A stretch of 64,000 nt of DNA from Bog-473 sp963809825 (GCA_963809825.1 CAWELJ010000004.1:779549-843548); one strand, 5' to 3'. Positions 47,954 through 57,427 are shown, numbered from the stretch's first letter. Made by a program: numbers and translations. The notes: generated by a model not told the origin, from the sequence alone.

Positions 47954-48712
47954 GTGACCCAGCCGGCCTACGACTTCAGCGAGCGGGTCGTCGTGGTCAC
48001 GGGCGGCTCGCGCGGCGTCGGGGCCGGCGTGGTGGCGGCGTTCGCGGCGGCCGGGGCCCGGGTCGTCGCCTGCGGGCGGCACGAGGCGACGGTCGAGGGG
48101 GCCGTGTTCGTGACGGCGGACGTGCGCAAGCCGGCGGACGCGGAGCGCGTGGTGGCGGTGGCCGTCGAGCGGTTCGGGCGCCTCGACGTGCTGGTGAACA
48201 ACGCCGGTGGCTCGCCCCGGGCCATGGCGGCCGACGCGTCGCCGCGCTTCGTCGAGGCGGTCGTGGGCTTGAACCTGCTGGCCCCGCTGTGGTGCGCCCA
48301 GTCGGCCCACAAGGTGATGGCCGTGCAGGAGGACGGCGGGTCCATCGTCAACGTCTCGAGCGTGTCGGGCCTGCGGCCCTCCCCGGGCGCCTCGGCCTAC
48401 GGCGCCGCCAAGGCGGGACTCATCAACCTGACCACGACGCTGGCCGTGGAGTGGGCGCCGCTGGTGCGGGTGAACTGCGTGACCGCCGGACTGCTCGACA
48501 CGGGGGCCGGCGACGAGTACTACGGCGGGCCCGGTGGCCTCGAGCGCGTCGCGGCCACGGTGCCGCTCGGACGGATGGGCACGCCCGAGGACGTGGCGCA
48601 GGCCTGCCTGTTCCTGGCCAGCCCCGGCGCGTCGTACGTCTCGGGGGCCAACCTGGTCCTCCACGGCGGGGGCGAGTCGCCGGCCTACCTGCGCGCCCAG
48701 GACGAGGGCTGA
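47954..48712 (+). CDS. Short-chain dehydrogenase next to the ipd operon
   Basis: A 252-residue classical SDR. The cofactor motif is TGGSRGVGAG, the NNAG motif VNNAGGSP, the catalytic Ser in VNVSSVSG and Tyr-x3-Lys in AYGAAKAG. In mycobacteria the gene opposite echA20 is also an SDR of the steroid ring set. It probably oxidises a hydroxy-acyl-CoA intermediate, but I cannot say which one. GTG at 47954 lies 7 nt after the -10 box. The palindrome of copy D may control it. Confidence 0.87.
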   Translation: MTQPAYDFSERVVVVTGGSRGVGAGVVAAFAAAGARVVACGRHEATVEGAVFVTADVRKPADAERVVAVAVERFGRLDVLVNNAGGSPRAMAADASPRFVEAVVGLNLLAPLWCAQSAHKVMAVQEDGGSIVNVSSVSGLRPSPGASAYGAAKAGLINLTTTLAVEWAPLVRVNCVTAGLLDTGAGDEYYGGPGGLERVAATVPLGRMGTPEDVAQACLFLASPGASYVSGANLVLHGGGESPAYLRAQDEG

Positions 48713-48831
48713 GGACGTCGGGGCGCCCGCCCGGTCGCGGCCCTGCGACCGCCCCGAGCAGGCGGTCGGGCCACCCCGTTGACCTCGGCGATTAGGGGCA
48801 AACCGGGGGTCGGCTGCTAAACAGAGCGACC

Positions 48832-49975
48832 GTGAAACTGGCGGTCCCCACGGAGACCCGTCCCGGCGAGCGCCGCGTGGCCCTCGTCCCCGACGTGGTC
48901 AAGAAGCTCGTCGGCGCGGGCTGGGAGGTCTGCGTGCAGGCGGGCGCCGGCACCGAGGCGGCCTTCACCGACGCGGCCTACACCGAGGCCGGCGCGACCG
49001 TGGCCCCCGACGCCGCAGCCACCCTCGCCGGGGCCGGCCTCGTGGTCCGGGTCAACCCCCCCGCGGCGGCGGAGGTGGCCGCCCTGCCCCAAGGCGTCAC
49101 GGTCCTGAGCTTCTTCGGCGTGGCGCAGGCCGAGGACGCGCTGCGCGCGCTCGCCGCCAGGGGCGCGACGGTGTTCAGCTTCGACCTGCTGCCGCGCATC
49201 AGCCGGGCCCAGGGCATGGACGCCCTCAGCTCGCAGGCCACCGTGTCGGGCTACCGCTCCGGACTGGCGGCGGCCGAGCACCTGGCCAAGTTCTTCCCGA
49301 TGTTCATGACGGCGGCCGGGACCGTGCCCCCGGCGAAGGTGCTCGTGATGGGCGTGGGCGTCGCCGGGTTGCAGTCCATCGCCACGGCCCGGCGCCTCGG
49401 CGCCGTGGTCAAGGCCTACGACGTGCGGGCCGCGGCCAAGGAGGAGGCGGAGAGCCTCGGCGCCACCTTCCTCGACACCGGCGTCTCGGCCGAGGGCACG
49501 GGCGGGTACGCGCGCGAGCTCACCCCCGAGGAGCTCGACCGCCAGCGCGCCGCGCTGGCCGAGGAGGTCGGGCGCTCCGACGTCGTGATCACCACCGCGG
49601 CGGTGCCGGGCCGCAAGGCCCCGGTGCTGCTGACCGCGGCGATGGTCGAGGGCATGGCCACCGGGGCGGTGGTGGTCGACATGGCCGCCGACCAGGGCGG
49701 CAACTGCGAGCTGACCCGGGCCGGCGAGGTGGTGGACCACGGCGGCGTCCACGTCGTGGGCCTGGCCAACCCGCCCTCGGGCATGCCCACGCACGCCAGC
49801 TTCCTCTTCGCCGCGCAACGTGGCCAACGTGCTCGGGCTCATGGGCCCCGAGGGCACCCTCACCCCCGACTGGGACGACGAGATCGTGACCGGCATGTGC
49901 GTGCTGCGCGAGGGCGCCCCCGTGGCGCCCGCCGCGGTGGAGCTGCTCGGCGCGACGGGAGGAGCACGCTCGTGA
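48832..49975 (+). CDS. pntA: NAD(P) transhydrogenase subunit PntAA, frameshifted
   Basis: The NAD-binding alpha-1 chain of proton-pumping transhydrogenase, which reduces NADP with NADH using the proton gradient. From GTG 48832 the protein shows PTETRPGERRVALVPDVVKKL, SSQATVSGYRSGL, the Rossmann loop VMGVGVAGLQ and VVDMAADQGGNCE. At about 49813 one extra base (GCC-G-CGCAAC) shifts the frame. Without it the sequence continues ARNVANVLGLMGPEG to a TGA at 49973 that overlaps the pntAB start. The other two subunits are intact, so a sequencing error is likely. Confidence 0.88.
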
Positions 49976-50373
49976 TCGCCTTCATCCTGCAGTCCGCACC
50001 CACCGCGACCGGCGGGTCGTCGACGGGCATCGTCGCCTACCTGACCATCTTCGTCCTGGCGGCGTTCGTCGGGATCGAGGTCGTCTCGAAGGTGCCGAGC
50101 ATCCTGCACACCCCGCTCATGTCGGGGTCGAACGCCATCCACGGCATCGTCCTCGTCGGCGCGCTGACCATCATGGGGGAGGCCCACGGCACGGCCCAGG
50201 TCGCCCTCGGGACACTGGCCGTCTTCCTGGCCACGCTGAACGTGGTCGGCGGCTTCGTCGTGACCGACCGCATGCTCGAGATGTTCAAGGGCCGGCCCGC
50301 CGACCGGGCCAAGGAGCAGGCGGCCAAGGCGGAGGGCGCCGGTCCCGGCGAGTCCCCCGGGGGCGCCGCCTGA
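49972..50373 (+). CDS. NAD(P) transhydrogenase subunit PntAB
   Basis: 133 residues, the membrane alpha-2 chain with three helices (VAYLTIFVLAAFVGIEVV, HGIVLVGALTIMG and ALGTLAVFLATLNVVGGFVV). The block KVPSILHTPLMSGSNAIHGI is conserved in all transhydrogenases. The split of PntA into two genes is usual in actinobacteria. GTG start overlaps the pntAA stop, and the stop overlaps the pntB start, so the three are co-translated. Confidence 0.92.
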   Translation: MIAFILQSAPTATGGSSTGIVAYLTIFVLAAFVGIEVVSKVPSILHTPLMSGSNAIHGIVLVGALTIMGEAHGTAQVALGTLAVFLATLNVVGGFVVTDRMLEMFKGRPADRAKEQAAKAEGAGPGESPGGAA

Positions 50374-51791
50374 TGCTGGCCGTCTCCTTCACGCTGGCCA
50401 CCGCGCGCGACCTGGCCTACCTGGTCGCCATCGCCGGCTTCATCGTCGCCCTGAAGGGCTTGAGCTCGCCCCGCCACGCCCGGCAGGGCAACCTCGTCGG
50501 CGCGGCGGCCGCCACCCTCGCCATCGGCATGACCTTCACCCTGCCGTCGCTGCGCCACTCCGGCACCAACCTGGTGCTGTCGATCGTCGCCATGGCGCTC
50601 GGCGCCGCCGTCGCGGTGCCGGTGGCCCGCTTCGTGAAGATGACGGCGATGCCCCAGCTCGTGGCCATCTTCAACGGCGTGGGCGGCGGCGCCGCCGCGC
50701 TCATCTCCATCGTGGAGCTGCTCCACCTGCACTCGCTCGGGCTCTCGCCGGCGGTCTACGTGACCGCCGAGGTGCTGCTCGGCGTGCTGATCGGGTCGGT
50801 GTCGTTCTCGGGCAGCGCCATCGCGTTCATCAAGCTGCAGGAGCTCATCACCGGGCGGCCCATCACCTACCCGGGGCAGCAGGTGATCAACGCGCTGGTC
50901 GGGATCGCCATCGGGGTGATGATCATCCTGGCGCTCGTCACGGGGAACATCGCCTTCGTCTGGATCATCCTGGTCCTCTCCCTCGTGCTGGGCGTGATCT
51001 TCGTCCTCCCCATCGGCGGCGCCGACGTGCCGGTCCTGATCTCGCTGCTCAACTCGTTCACCGGCCTGGCTGTGGCGGCGTCGGGCTTCGTGCTCGACAA
51101 CGCGCTCCTCATCGTGGCCGGCACCCTGGTCGGCGCCTCGGGCATCATCCTGACCCGGCTCATGAGCTCGGCTATGGGCCGCTCGCTGCCAAACATCCTC
51201 TTCAGCGCGTTCGGCGCCGTGATCACGGCGACCGGCGGCGAGGAGGGCGATGCCTCGCGCTCGGTGCGGACGGGGACGCCCGACGACGTCGGCGTGCTGC
51301 TGGCCTACGCCCGCAAGGTCGTCATCATCCCGGGCTACGGCCTGGCCGTGGCCCAGGCCCAGCACGTGGCGCGCGAGCTGGCCGACGCCCTCAAGGCGCG
51401 CGGAGTCGAGACGTTCTTCGCCATCCACCCGGTGGCGGGGCGCATGCCGGGGCACATGAACGTGCTGCTGGCCGAGGCCAACGTGCCCTACGACGAACTG
51501 AAGGAGATGGACGAGGCCAACCCGGAGATGTCCACCGCCGACGTGGCGCTCGTGGTGGGGGCCAACGACACCGTCAACCCCGCGGCCAAATCGACGCCGG
51601 GCAGCCCGATCTACGGCATGCCCATCATCAACGCCGACGAGGCCGAGAACATCATCTTCCTCAAGCGCTCCATGCGCCCGGGTTTCGCCGGCATCGACAA
51701 CGAACTGCTCTACGACCCCAAGACGACGATGCTCTTCGGGGACGCCAAGGACACCCTCCAGAAGCTGGTGGCCGCCGTCGCCGAGGCCTGA
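50373..51791 (+). CDS. pntB: NAD(P) transhydrogenase subunit beta, PntB
   Basis: 472 residues. About nine hydrophobic helices form the proton channel, and the last 170 residues form the NADP-binding domain (VIIPGYGLAVAQAQHVAREL, HPVAGRMPGHMNVLLAEA, VGANDTVNPAA). Length and motifs match intact PntB. It completes the membrane complex that supplies NADPH, useful to SDRs and biosynthesis in this organism. Start codon overlaps the pntAB stop by one base. Confidence 0.95.
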   Translation: MLAVSFTLATARDLAYLVAIAGFIVALKGLSSPRHARQGNLVGAAAATLAIGMTFTLPSLRHSGTNLVLSIVAMALGAAVAVPVARFVKMTAMPQLVAIFNGVGGGAAALISIVELLHLHSLGLSPAVYVTAEVLLGVLIGSVSFSGSAIAFIKLQELITGRPITYPGQQVINALVGIAIGVMIILALVTGNIAFVWIILVLSLVLGVIFVLPIGGADVPVLISLLNSFTGLAVAASGFVLDNALLIVAGTLVGASGIILTRLMSSAMGRSLPNILFSAFGAVITATGGEEGDASRSVRTGTPDDVGVLLAYARKVVIIPGYGLAVAQAQHVARELADALKARGVETFFAIHPVAGRMPGHMNVLLAEANVPYDELKEMDEANPEMSTADVALVVGANDTVNPAAKSTPGSPIYGMPIINADEAENIIFLKRSMRPGFAGIDNELLYDPKTTMLFGDAKDTLQKLVAAVAEA

Positions 51792-51912
51792 CCCGGCCCG
51801 GGGCCCCGCCCCCGGCCCAGGTGGCGGGCCTGCCGGCGCCCGGGGAGCCCGGGCGGACCGAAGATCGGCGCCGGACCGTGAGATCGCACGGGCCGCGGGC
51901 GTTCCCAGAAGG

Positions 51913-53706
51913 ATGAGGCTGGCTGAGAAGCTGGCCCACCTCGTCAGGGGGGCGAACCGGTCGGGAGTGGGGACGGGAGCTGCGAGCGCGTTCGCTCGGG
52001 CCCGGCGCCTCGCGCCCGCCCTCGGCGCCGGCCTCTTCTGTCTCGTCATGCTGTGCGGCGGCTTCGTGCTCGGCATGGGCGGCTCGGCGGTCCCGTCCTC
52101 CCACCACCGCGCCGCCGCCCACACCCGCGGCCACCGGCTGCGCAGCCACGCGGCGCGGACCGGCGCGGCCGGCAACGCCGCCCTGGCGCGGCTGGGGGCG
52201 ACGGCGGTGCACCTGGCGCCGGCCACGGCCGCGCCCACGGCCGCGCCCGCCTCCCTGGTCGACCAGCCCCCGCTCGCCGCGCGGGAGGACTTCGCCTTCG
52301 CCCCGTACTGGACGCTGCCCCAGTCGTCGACGTTCAGCATCACGGGCCTGTCCACCATCGCGTACTTCTCCGTCGACGTGAACGCCAACGGCACCCTCGA
52401 CGAGGGCGGGCCGGGCTGGTCGGGCTTCCAGAGCCAGGCCCTGGCCGACCTCATCACCCGGGCCCATGCGGCCGGCGAACGCGTCGTGCTCACCGTCACC
52501 GATTTCGACCAGGGCTCGCTGAACGCACTGACCTCGTCGCCGACCGCGGCCGGCACTCTGGCGGCCGCGCTGGTGCCGCTGCTCGAGGCCAAGTCGCTCG
52601 ATGGGGTGAACTACGACTTCGAGGGCGAGGGCAGCGGGGACCAGGCCGGGCTGACCAACCTGGTCGCGGCGGTCTCGGGCGCGCTGCGCGCCGCCGACCC
52701 GCACTGGCAGATCACCATGGACACCTACGCCTCGTCGGCGGGCGACCCGGGCGGCTTCTACGACATACCCGCCCTGGCCCCCTCCGTCGACGCGTTCTTC
52801 GTCATGGACTACGAGCTCAACCTGGCCGCGACCGCCACCGCCGCCTCGCCGCTCACGAGCGGCATGTTCAGCAGCCAGACGACACTGGCCCAGTACGCCG
52901 CCGCCGCCCCCGCGTCCAAGGTCATCCTCGGGACGCCGTTCTTCGGCATCGACTGGCCCACCGACAACGGGACGATGGCGGCCGACGCGACCGGTGGGGC
53001 GGCCGACATCGCCGACTCGCAGGCGCAGTCGAACGGACCCGAGTACTGGGACCCGGTGACGCACACCGCCTGGACCAGCTACCAGGTCGGGGGGCAGTGG
53101 CACGAGTCCTACTACGAGGGCGCCAACGGCCTCTACGACATTGGGCAGCTGGCGTCGCACGACGGCGCCCGCGGCGTGGGCATCTGGGCCCTCGGCATGG
53201 AGAGCGACGGGGCGCGGCTGATCGCGGCACTCGACGGCATCTCGCCGGGCACCCCGCCGGGGACGGGACCCCAGGCCACGAGCTCGAGCACGGCCCCGCC
53301 CCCGGCCGGCGCACCGCCGGTCGCCGCGGCGCCCGCGGCCGGCTCGCCGCCCACGCCCGGGACGGCACCGGCGCCGGCGCCCACCTCGGGGGCCGGCGGC
53401 GGTGGTGCGGCCGGTGCCGGTTCGACGACGACCTCGGCGCCCGCGCCCACCACGACGACCACCACGGCGCCGACGACGACCGCCGTGCGCAACGGCGTCC
53501 GGGTGGTGCTCACCCCGGTGGCGGCCGACCAGGTGTCGAACCTCACGCCCGCGGGCACGGTGACGGACTTCGAGTCGACCGACCCGAGGTTCAGCTGCCT
53601 CGACGGCGCCACGCTCGGCGTGCGGGGGAACCTGCTCGGTCGCGCCGCGGCGGAGGCCGCCACGCCGGCGAACTGCATCACCCAGGATTTCGAACTGCCG
53701 TCGTGA
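51913..53706 (+). CDS. Secreted GH18-like glycoside hydrolase
   Basis: 597 residues. The N-terminus has an Arg-rich segment and a membrane anchor or signal (ALGAGLFCLVMLCGGFVLGM, about residues 36-55). The catalytic domain (about 125-440) is a GH18-type barrel: the active-site motif is LDGVNYDFEGE (near 229-239), with FAPYWTLP at its start and GVGIWALGMESDG near its end. A Pro/Ala/Thr-rich linker (about 450-530) leads to a short C-terminal region. Relatives cut peptidoglycan or chitin and include spore-coat YaaH-type proteins. Likely acts outside the cell on the wall. Confidence 0.85.
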   Translation: MRLAEKLAHLVRGANRSGVGTGAASAFARARRLAPALGAGLFCLVMLCGGFVLGMGGSAVPSSHHRAAAHTRGHRLRSHAARTGAAGNAALARLGATAVHLAPATAAPTAAPASLVDQPPLAAREDFAFAPYWTLPQSSTFSITGLSTIAYFSVDVNANGTLDEGGPGWSGFQSQALADLITRAHAAGERVVLTVTDFDQGSLNALTSSPTAAGTLAAALVPLLEAKSLDGVNYDFEGEGSGDQAGLTNLVAAVSGALRAADPHWQITMDTYASSAGDPGGFYDIPALAPSVDAFFVMDYELNLAATATAASPLTSGMFSSQTTLAQYAAAAPASKVILGTPFFGIDWPTDNGTMAADATGGAADIADSQAQSNGPEYWDPVTHTAWTSYQVGGQWHESYYEGANGLYDIGQLASHDGARGVGIWALGMESDGARLIAALDGISPGTPPGTGPQATSSSTAPPPAGAPPVAAAPAAGSPPTPGTAPAPAPTSGAGGGGAAGAGSTTTSAPAPTTTTTTAPTTTAVRNGVRVVLTPVAADQVSNLTPAGTVTDFESTDPRFSCLDGATLGVRGNLLGRAAAEAATPANCITQDFELPS

Positions 53707-53797
53707 CCTCGGGCGGGGGACACACGTTGCGCCGAAAGGATGAGAGCCGACCGCGCATTTCCGCCTCCCGGCTGACCCGGCGGGCCACCCGCTTCCC

Positions 53798-53803
53798 TAG
53801 CCT
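53798..53803 (+). promoter_or_regulatory. Leaderless -10 box for the 53811 gene
   Basis: TAGCCT, 7 nt before the ATG at 53811. Confidence 0.45.
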
Positions 53804-53810
53804 GGATTCC

Positions 53811-54374
53811 ATGGCGACCCCCCCCGACCTGGTCGAGCGCGTCCTGGCCTGGCCCCCCCTCCAGCGCGTGCTGTCGCGGCCCACCGTCGAGCGCGTCCTG
53901 GCCCGGGCCCGCATCGACTTCCGGCCGTCGCACCGGCTCCCGGCGTGGCGACGGGTGGCGCTGGCGACCGCGCTGGCCATCGTGCTCTCACTGGCGGCGG
54001 ACGCGGCGCTCGTCGCCGTCGGGACGACCGTGTTCCCCGCCACGAACGGCTACGTGCACTTCGCGTTCGCCGACTACGCCAAGCTGACCGTGCTCGGGGT
54101 GCTCATCGCCGGCGCCGCCTGGCCGGTCGTGGCGCGGGTGAGCTCGGCACCGCGCTGGCTCTTCTTCCGCGCCGCCATCGCGGTGACCCTGGTGCTCTTC
54201 CTGCCCGACCTGTGGATCTGGCTCCAGGGGGAGTCGGCCCAGGGTGTGGCCGTGCTGCTGGCCATGCACGTGGCCATCGCACTCATCACCTACAACCTGC
54301 TGGTCCACCTGGCCCCGGTGCGGGCGCCCGCCCGCCGCGGCGTCGCCGCGGCGCGGAGCGAAGCCGGGGTGTAG
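53811..54374 (+). CDS. Four-helix membrane protein (DUF6069-like)
   Basis: 187 residues. Four hydrophobic segments (VALATALAIVLSLAADAALVAV, KLTVLGVLIAGAAWPVV, RAAIAVTLVLFLPDLWIWL and GVAVLLAMHVAIALITYNLLV) follow an N-terminal amphipathic region. The layout is like small actinobacterial membrane proteins of the DUF6069 type. No catalytic motif is visible. It is convergent with the aldo/keto reductase gene 22 bp away. Function unknown. Confidence 0.78.
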   Translation: MATPPDLVERVLAWPPLQRVLSRPTVERVLARARIDFRPSHRLPAWRRVALATALAIVLSLAADAALVAVGTTVFPATNGYVHFAFADYAKLTVLGVLIAGAAWPVVARVSSAPRWLFFRAAIAVTLVLFLPDLWIWLQGESAQGVAVLLAMHVAIALITYNLLVHLAPVRAPARRGVAAARSEAGV

Positions 54375-54396
54375 CCGATCCCCCCGGCGCGGCGGG

Positions 54397-55323
54397 CTAC
54401 CGGCGCGGCGCGATCGCGTCGACTTCGGCCAGCACGTCGTCGCCCGGGTGCCACTGCCCGGCGGCCACGTTGGCGGCGACCTGCTCGGGCCGGGTGGCGC
54501 CGGCGATCACGGACACGACCACGTGGCGCGACAGCAGCCACCCGAAGGCAAGGTCGAGCACCCCGTGGCCGTCGCGCTGCGCCAGGGCGTCCAGCGCGGC
54601 CACCTGGGCCAGGCGCTCGTCGCTGAGCTGGCCGGCGGCGCGCTCGCCCATGGCGGCCAGGCGGGTGCCCTCCGGCGGCGGCTCGCCCGCCCGGTACTTG
54701 CCGCTCAGGAGCCCGCTCGCCAGCGGGAAGTAGGGCAGGAAGGCCAGGCCCAGCCGCGCGCACTCGGGGAGGACCTCGTCTTCGGGCTCGCGGGCGAGGA
54801 TGTTGTACTGGTTCTGCACGCTCACGAACCCGGGCCGGCCGGGCCCGGTGGCCGCGGCGGCCTCCACGAGCATGGCGGCGCTGAAGTTGGAGCACCCGAA
54901 CTCGCGGATCTTGCCCTCGGCGACGAGCTCGGCCAGCACGCCGAGCGTCTCCGCGACGGGGGTCTTGGGGTCCGGGGCGTGCAACTGGTAGAGGTCGATG
55001 CGGTCGGTGCCGAGACGGGTGAGGCTGTCCTCGAGGGCGGTGCGGACGTAGGCGGCCGAGGCGCCCCCCTCGTGGCCCTCGTAGGGAACGCCGAACTTGG
55101 TGGCCAGCACGATCTCGTCCCGGCGGGAGCCGAGCGCGGCGCCGAGATACGACTCGGACTTCGTCCCGCCGTAGATGTCGGCCGTGTCGAACAGGGTGAT
55201 GCCGGCATCGAGGGCGGCGCCCACCACGGCGGCCGTCTCCTTGCGACCGATGCGCATGCCGAAGTTGTTGCAGCCGAGCCCGACCACGCTGACGTCCAGC
55301 GAGCCGATGGGTCGCGTCTCCAC
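54397..55323 (-). CDS. Aldo/keto reductase
   Basis: 308 residues of the NADPH-dependent aldo/keto reductase barrel. Asp and Tyr of the active site are in FDTADIYGGTKSE, the Lys in ATKFGV and the His in LYQLHAPD; the cofactor block SVIAGATRPEQ is at the C-terminus. GTG at 55323 has GGGAGG upstream. It lies divergent from the SRPBCC gene. It reduces an aldehyde or ketone; the substrate is unknown. Confidence 0.92.
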   Translation of the reverse strand: METRPIGSLDVSVVGLGCNNFGMRIGRKETAAVVGAALDAGITLFDTADIYGGTKSESYLGAALGSRRDEIVLATKFGVPYEGHEGGASAAYVRTALEDSLTRLGTDRIDLYQLHAPDPKTPVAETLGVLAELVAEGKIREFGCSNFSAAMLVEAAAATGPGRPGFVSVQNQYNILAREPEDEVLPECARLGLAFLPYFPLASGLLSGKYRAGEPPPEGTRLAAMGERAAGQLSDERLAQVAALDALAQRDGHGVLDLAFGWLLSRHVVVSVIAGATRPEQVAANVAAGQWHPGDDVLAEVDAIAPRR

Positions 55324-55427
55324 GGCGGGACCTCCCTGTCCACCGGTCCCGTGCGGACGGGCCGGGTCGGCAGTACTGTACCGGCGGCTTCGGGATGGGG
55401 AACCGGAGGAATTGCGAGGAGGCAGCG

Positions 55428-55808
55428 ATGGCAGAAGGCGCAGTCGACGCGGCGGTGAAGGCCACGCCGGACGAGGTCTGGAAGCTGGTGGGCGACTTCG
55501 GCGGGATCAAGGACTACTTCCCCGGCATCGAGTCGTGCCGCCTCGAGGGGGACGACCGGGTCATCGGGCTGTTCGGCATGGAGATCCGCGAGCGCCTGCT
55601 GGCGCGGGACGACGAGAGCCGGACCCTCACCTACTCCGTCGTGGACGGGGTGCCGATCGAGAGCCACACGGCGACCATCTCGGTCGAGCCCGAGGGGGAC
55701 GGGTCGCGGGTCATCTGGGCTTACAACGTGACCCCCGACGAGATGGCGGCCGTCTTCGGGGACACCTACAAGAGCGCGCTGGCGGCGATCGAGGGGTCCT
55801 TCTCTTAG
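55428..55808 (+). CDS. SRPBCC (START-like) family protein
   Basis: 126 residues. The polyketide-cyclase/START fold is visible as a helix-grip: VKATPDEVWKLVGDFGGIKDYFP at the start, then alternating strands with RTLTYSVVDG and a C-terminal helix. Such proteins bind or transform small hydrophobic ligands. ATG at 55428 has GAGGAGG upstream. A TACTGT box at 55373-55378 could be its -10. Ligand unknown. Confidence 0.85.
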   Translation: MAEGAVDAAVKATPDEVWKLVGDFGGIKDYFPGIESCRLEGDDRVIGLFGMEIRERLLARDDESRTLTYSVVDGVPIESHTATISVEPEGDGSRVIWAYNVTPDEMAAVFGDTYKSALAAIEGSFS

Positions 55809-55857
55809 CCCGCACCGCCGCCCACCTGCGGATGGGTGGCGGCGGGCACGGCGCGCC

Positions 55858-55863
55858 TACCCT
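55858..55863 (+). promoter_or_regulatory. Leaderless -10 box for the UbiB-like gene
   Basis: TACCCT, 6 nt before the GTG at 55870. Confidence 0.45.
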
Positions 55864-55869
55864 GAGCGC

Positions 55870-57402
55870 GTGATCCCAGGCGCGGCGGACGCAGGGGCGG
55901 ACGGTGCAGCCCCGGTGCGGGCGCGGCCCGCGGCCCGCGCCCCGCTGCACGAGGATGTCCCGCGCATCTACCCCCGGCGTCTCCCCGAGCCGACGCGGCG
56001 CGAGCTCGTCCAGCGGGGGCGCGCCATCGCGCGGGCGGTGACGATCCACTTCACGCCCACCGCCATCCGCCAGCTGCGCACCATCCGCCACGGCGCGCTC
56101 CCGGCGGCCCAGCTGGCCCGGCCGCTTCGCAAGAGCTTCCAGGACCTGGGCGGCACGTTCATGAAGTTCGGCCAGATCATCGCCTCGTCACCCGGCATGT
56201 TCGGTGACGACGTGGCCGACGAGTTCCGGGCCTGCCTCGACACGGGGCCGCCGGTCCCGTTCCCCGACGTCCGCCAGCGGGTCGAGGAGGACCTCGGCCT
56301 GTCGCTGCGCGACGCCTTCGCCGAGTTCGAGCCCGAGCCGATCGGCACTGCGTCCATCGCCGTGGTGCACCGGGCCCGCCTGCTCGACGGGCGCACGGTC
56401 GCGGTCAAGGTCCTGCGCCCCGAGATCGAGCACACCGTTGCGACCGACCTCGACCTGATGCAGCCGCTGCTCGAGATCCTGGTGCGCCAGACCGGGGACC
56501 AGATGGCCGGTTCGACCCTGCAGCTGCTCGACGGCTTCCGGGTGCAGATCGGCGAGGAGATGGACCTGCGCAACGAGGCCCGCTCCCTGGTGCATTTCCG
56601 GCGGCTGCAGAACGAGTTCGACCTCACGCTGATGGCCGTCCCCGAGCCGTATCTCGAGCTGTCGGGGCGCAACGTGCTGACCATGGAGTTCTTCGACGGC
56701 GTGCCGATCGACGACCTGGCCAAGGTGGCCGACCTCGGCTTCGACCCGAGCCCGCTGGTCCAGGAGGTGATGCGCGCCTTCTTCTTGACCACGGTGCGGT
56801 GGGGCGCGTTCCACGGCGACGTGCACGCGGGGAACATGATGCTGCTGCGCGACGGGCGCATCGGCGTCATCGACTGGGGCATCGTCGGGCGGCTCGACCC
56901 CTCGACCCACCGCTTCTTCATTTCGCTGCTCTCCGCCGCCATGGGGGACGAGGCGGCCTGGCCCGTGGTGACCAGGCACATCACCGACGTCTACGGCCCC
57001 GCCATCGGCCTGGCCGTCGGGCTGTCCGACGACGAGCTCCCGGCCTTCTTCCGCTCCATCGTCGAGCCGGCGCTGACCCGGCCCTTCGGCGAGGTCAGCC
57101 TGGCGGGCATCATGCAGACGATCCAGCTGCAAATGGCCAAGGCGCAGGGCATCGAGGCGCATCAGCGCAGCGTGCGCGCCATCGTGCGCCGGCTGCGGAC
57201 CCAACGGCGGGTCCGCCGGCTGGCCGACGAGTCCGGCGGCCTCATGTCCGATTTCGACCGCGGCACATTCCTGCTGGCCAAGCAGTTGATGTACTTCGAG
57301 CGCTACGGCCGCATGTTCGTCTCGGAGGTCCCGATCCTGAACGACCGGGCCTTCATTCAGCAGCTCCTCGAGGGAGTGGACCTGACCACCCTGGCCGACT
57401 GA
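55870..57402 (+). CDS. ABC1/UbiB-like atypical kinase
   Basis: 510 residues. The UbiB family hallmarks are the KxGQ motif in FMKFGQIIAS, the Ala-rich loop replacement GTASIAVVHRA, the ATP-binding lysine in VAVKVLRP, the catalytic loop FHGDVHAGNMM and the metal site VIDWGIVGRL (DWG for DFG). UbiB proteins support quinone biosynthesis or lipid handling by ATPase activity. No C-terminal membrane helices are evident, unlike E. coli UbiB, so it is closer to soluble actinobacterial relatives. GTG at 55870 follows the -10 box. Confidence 0.9.
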   Translation: MIPGAADAGADGAAPVRARPAARAPLHEDVPRIYPRRLPEPTRRELVQRGRAIARAVTIHFTPTAIRQLRTIRHGALPAAQLARPLRKSFQDLGGTFMKFGQIIASSPGMFGDDVADEFRACLDTGPPVPFPDVRQRVEEDLGLSLRDAFAEFEPEPIGTASIAVVHRARLLDGRTVAVKVLRPEIEHTVATDLDLMQPLLEILVRQTGDQMAGSTLQLLDGFRVQIGEEMDLRNEARSLVHFRRLQNEFDLTLMAVPEPYLELSGRNVLTMEFFDGVPIDDLAKVADLGFDPSPLVQEVMRAFFLTTVRWGAFHGDVHAGNMMLLRDGRIGVIDWGIVGRLDPSTHRFFISLLSAAMGDEAAWPVVTRHITDVYGPAIGLAVGLSDDELPAFFRSIVEPALTRPFGEVSLAGIMQTIQLQMAKAQGIEAHQRSVRAIVRRLRTQRRVRRLADESGGLMSDFDRGTFLLAKQLMYFERYGRMFVSEVPILNDRAFIQQLLEGVDLTTLAD

Positions 57403-57427
57403 GCCCGCCGGCGACCTGGCACAGAAA

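Noticed and set aside
50037..52592. An 851-codon open frame antisense to pntAB-pntB and the GH18-like gene
   Set aside because: It reads Arg/Ala/Gly-rich nonsense with no family motif and is explained by high third-position GC in the real genes on the other strand.
53270..53500. Low-complexity Pro/Ala/Thr coding stretch as a DNA repeat array
   Set aside because: It is a normal disordered linker in the secreted GH18-like protein, with no exact repeat unit.
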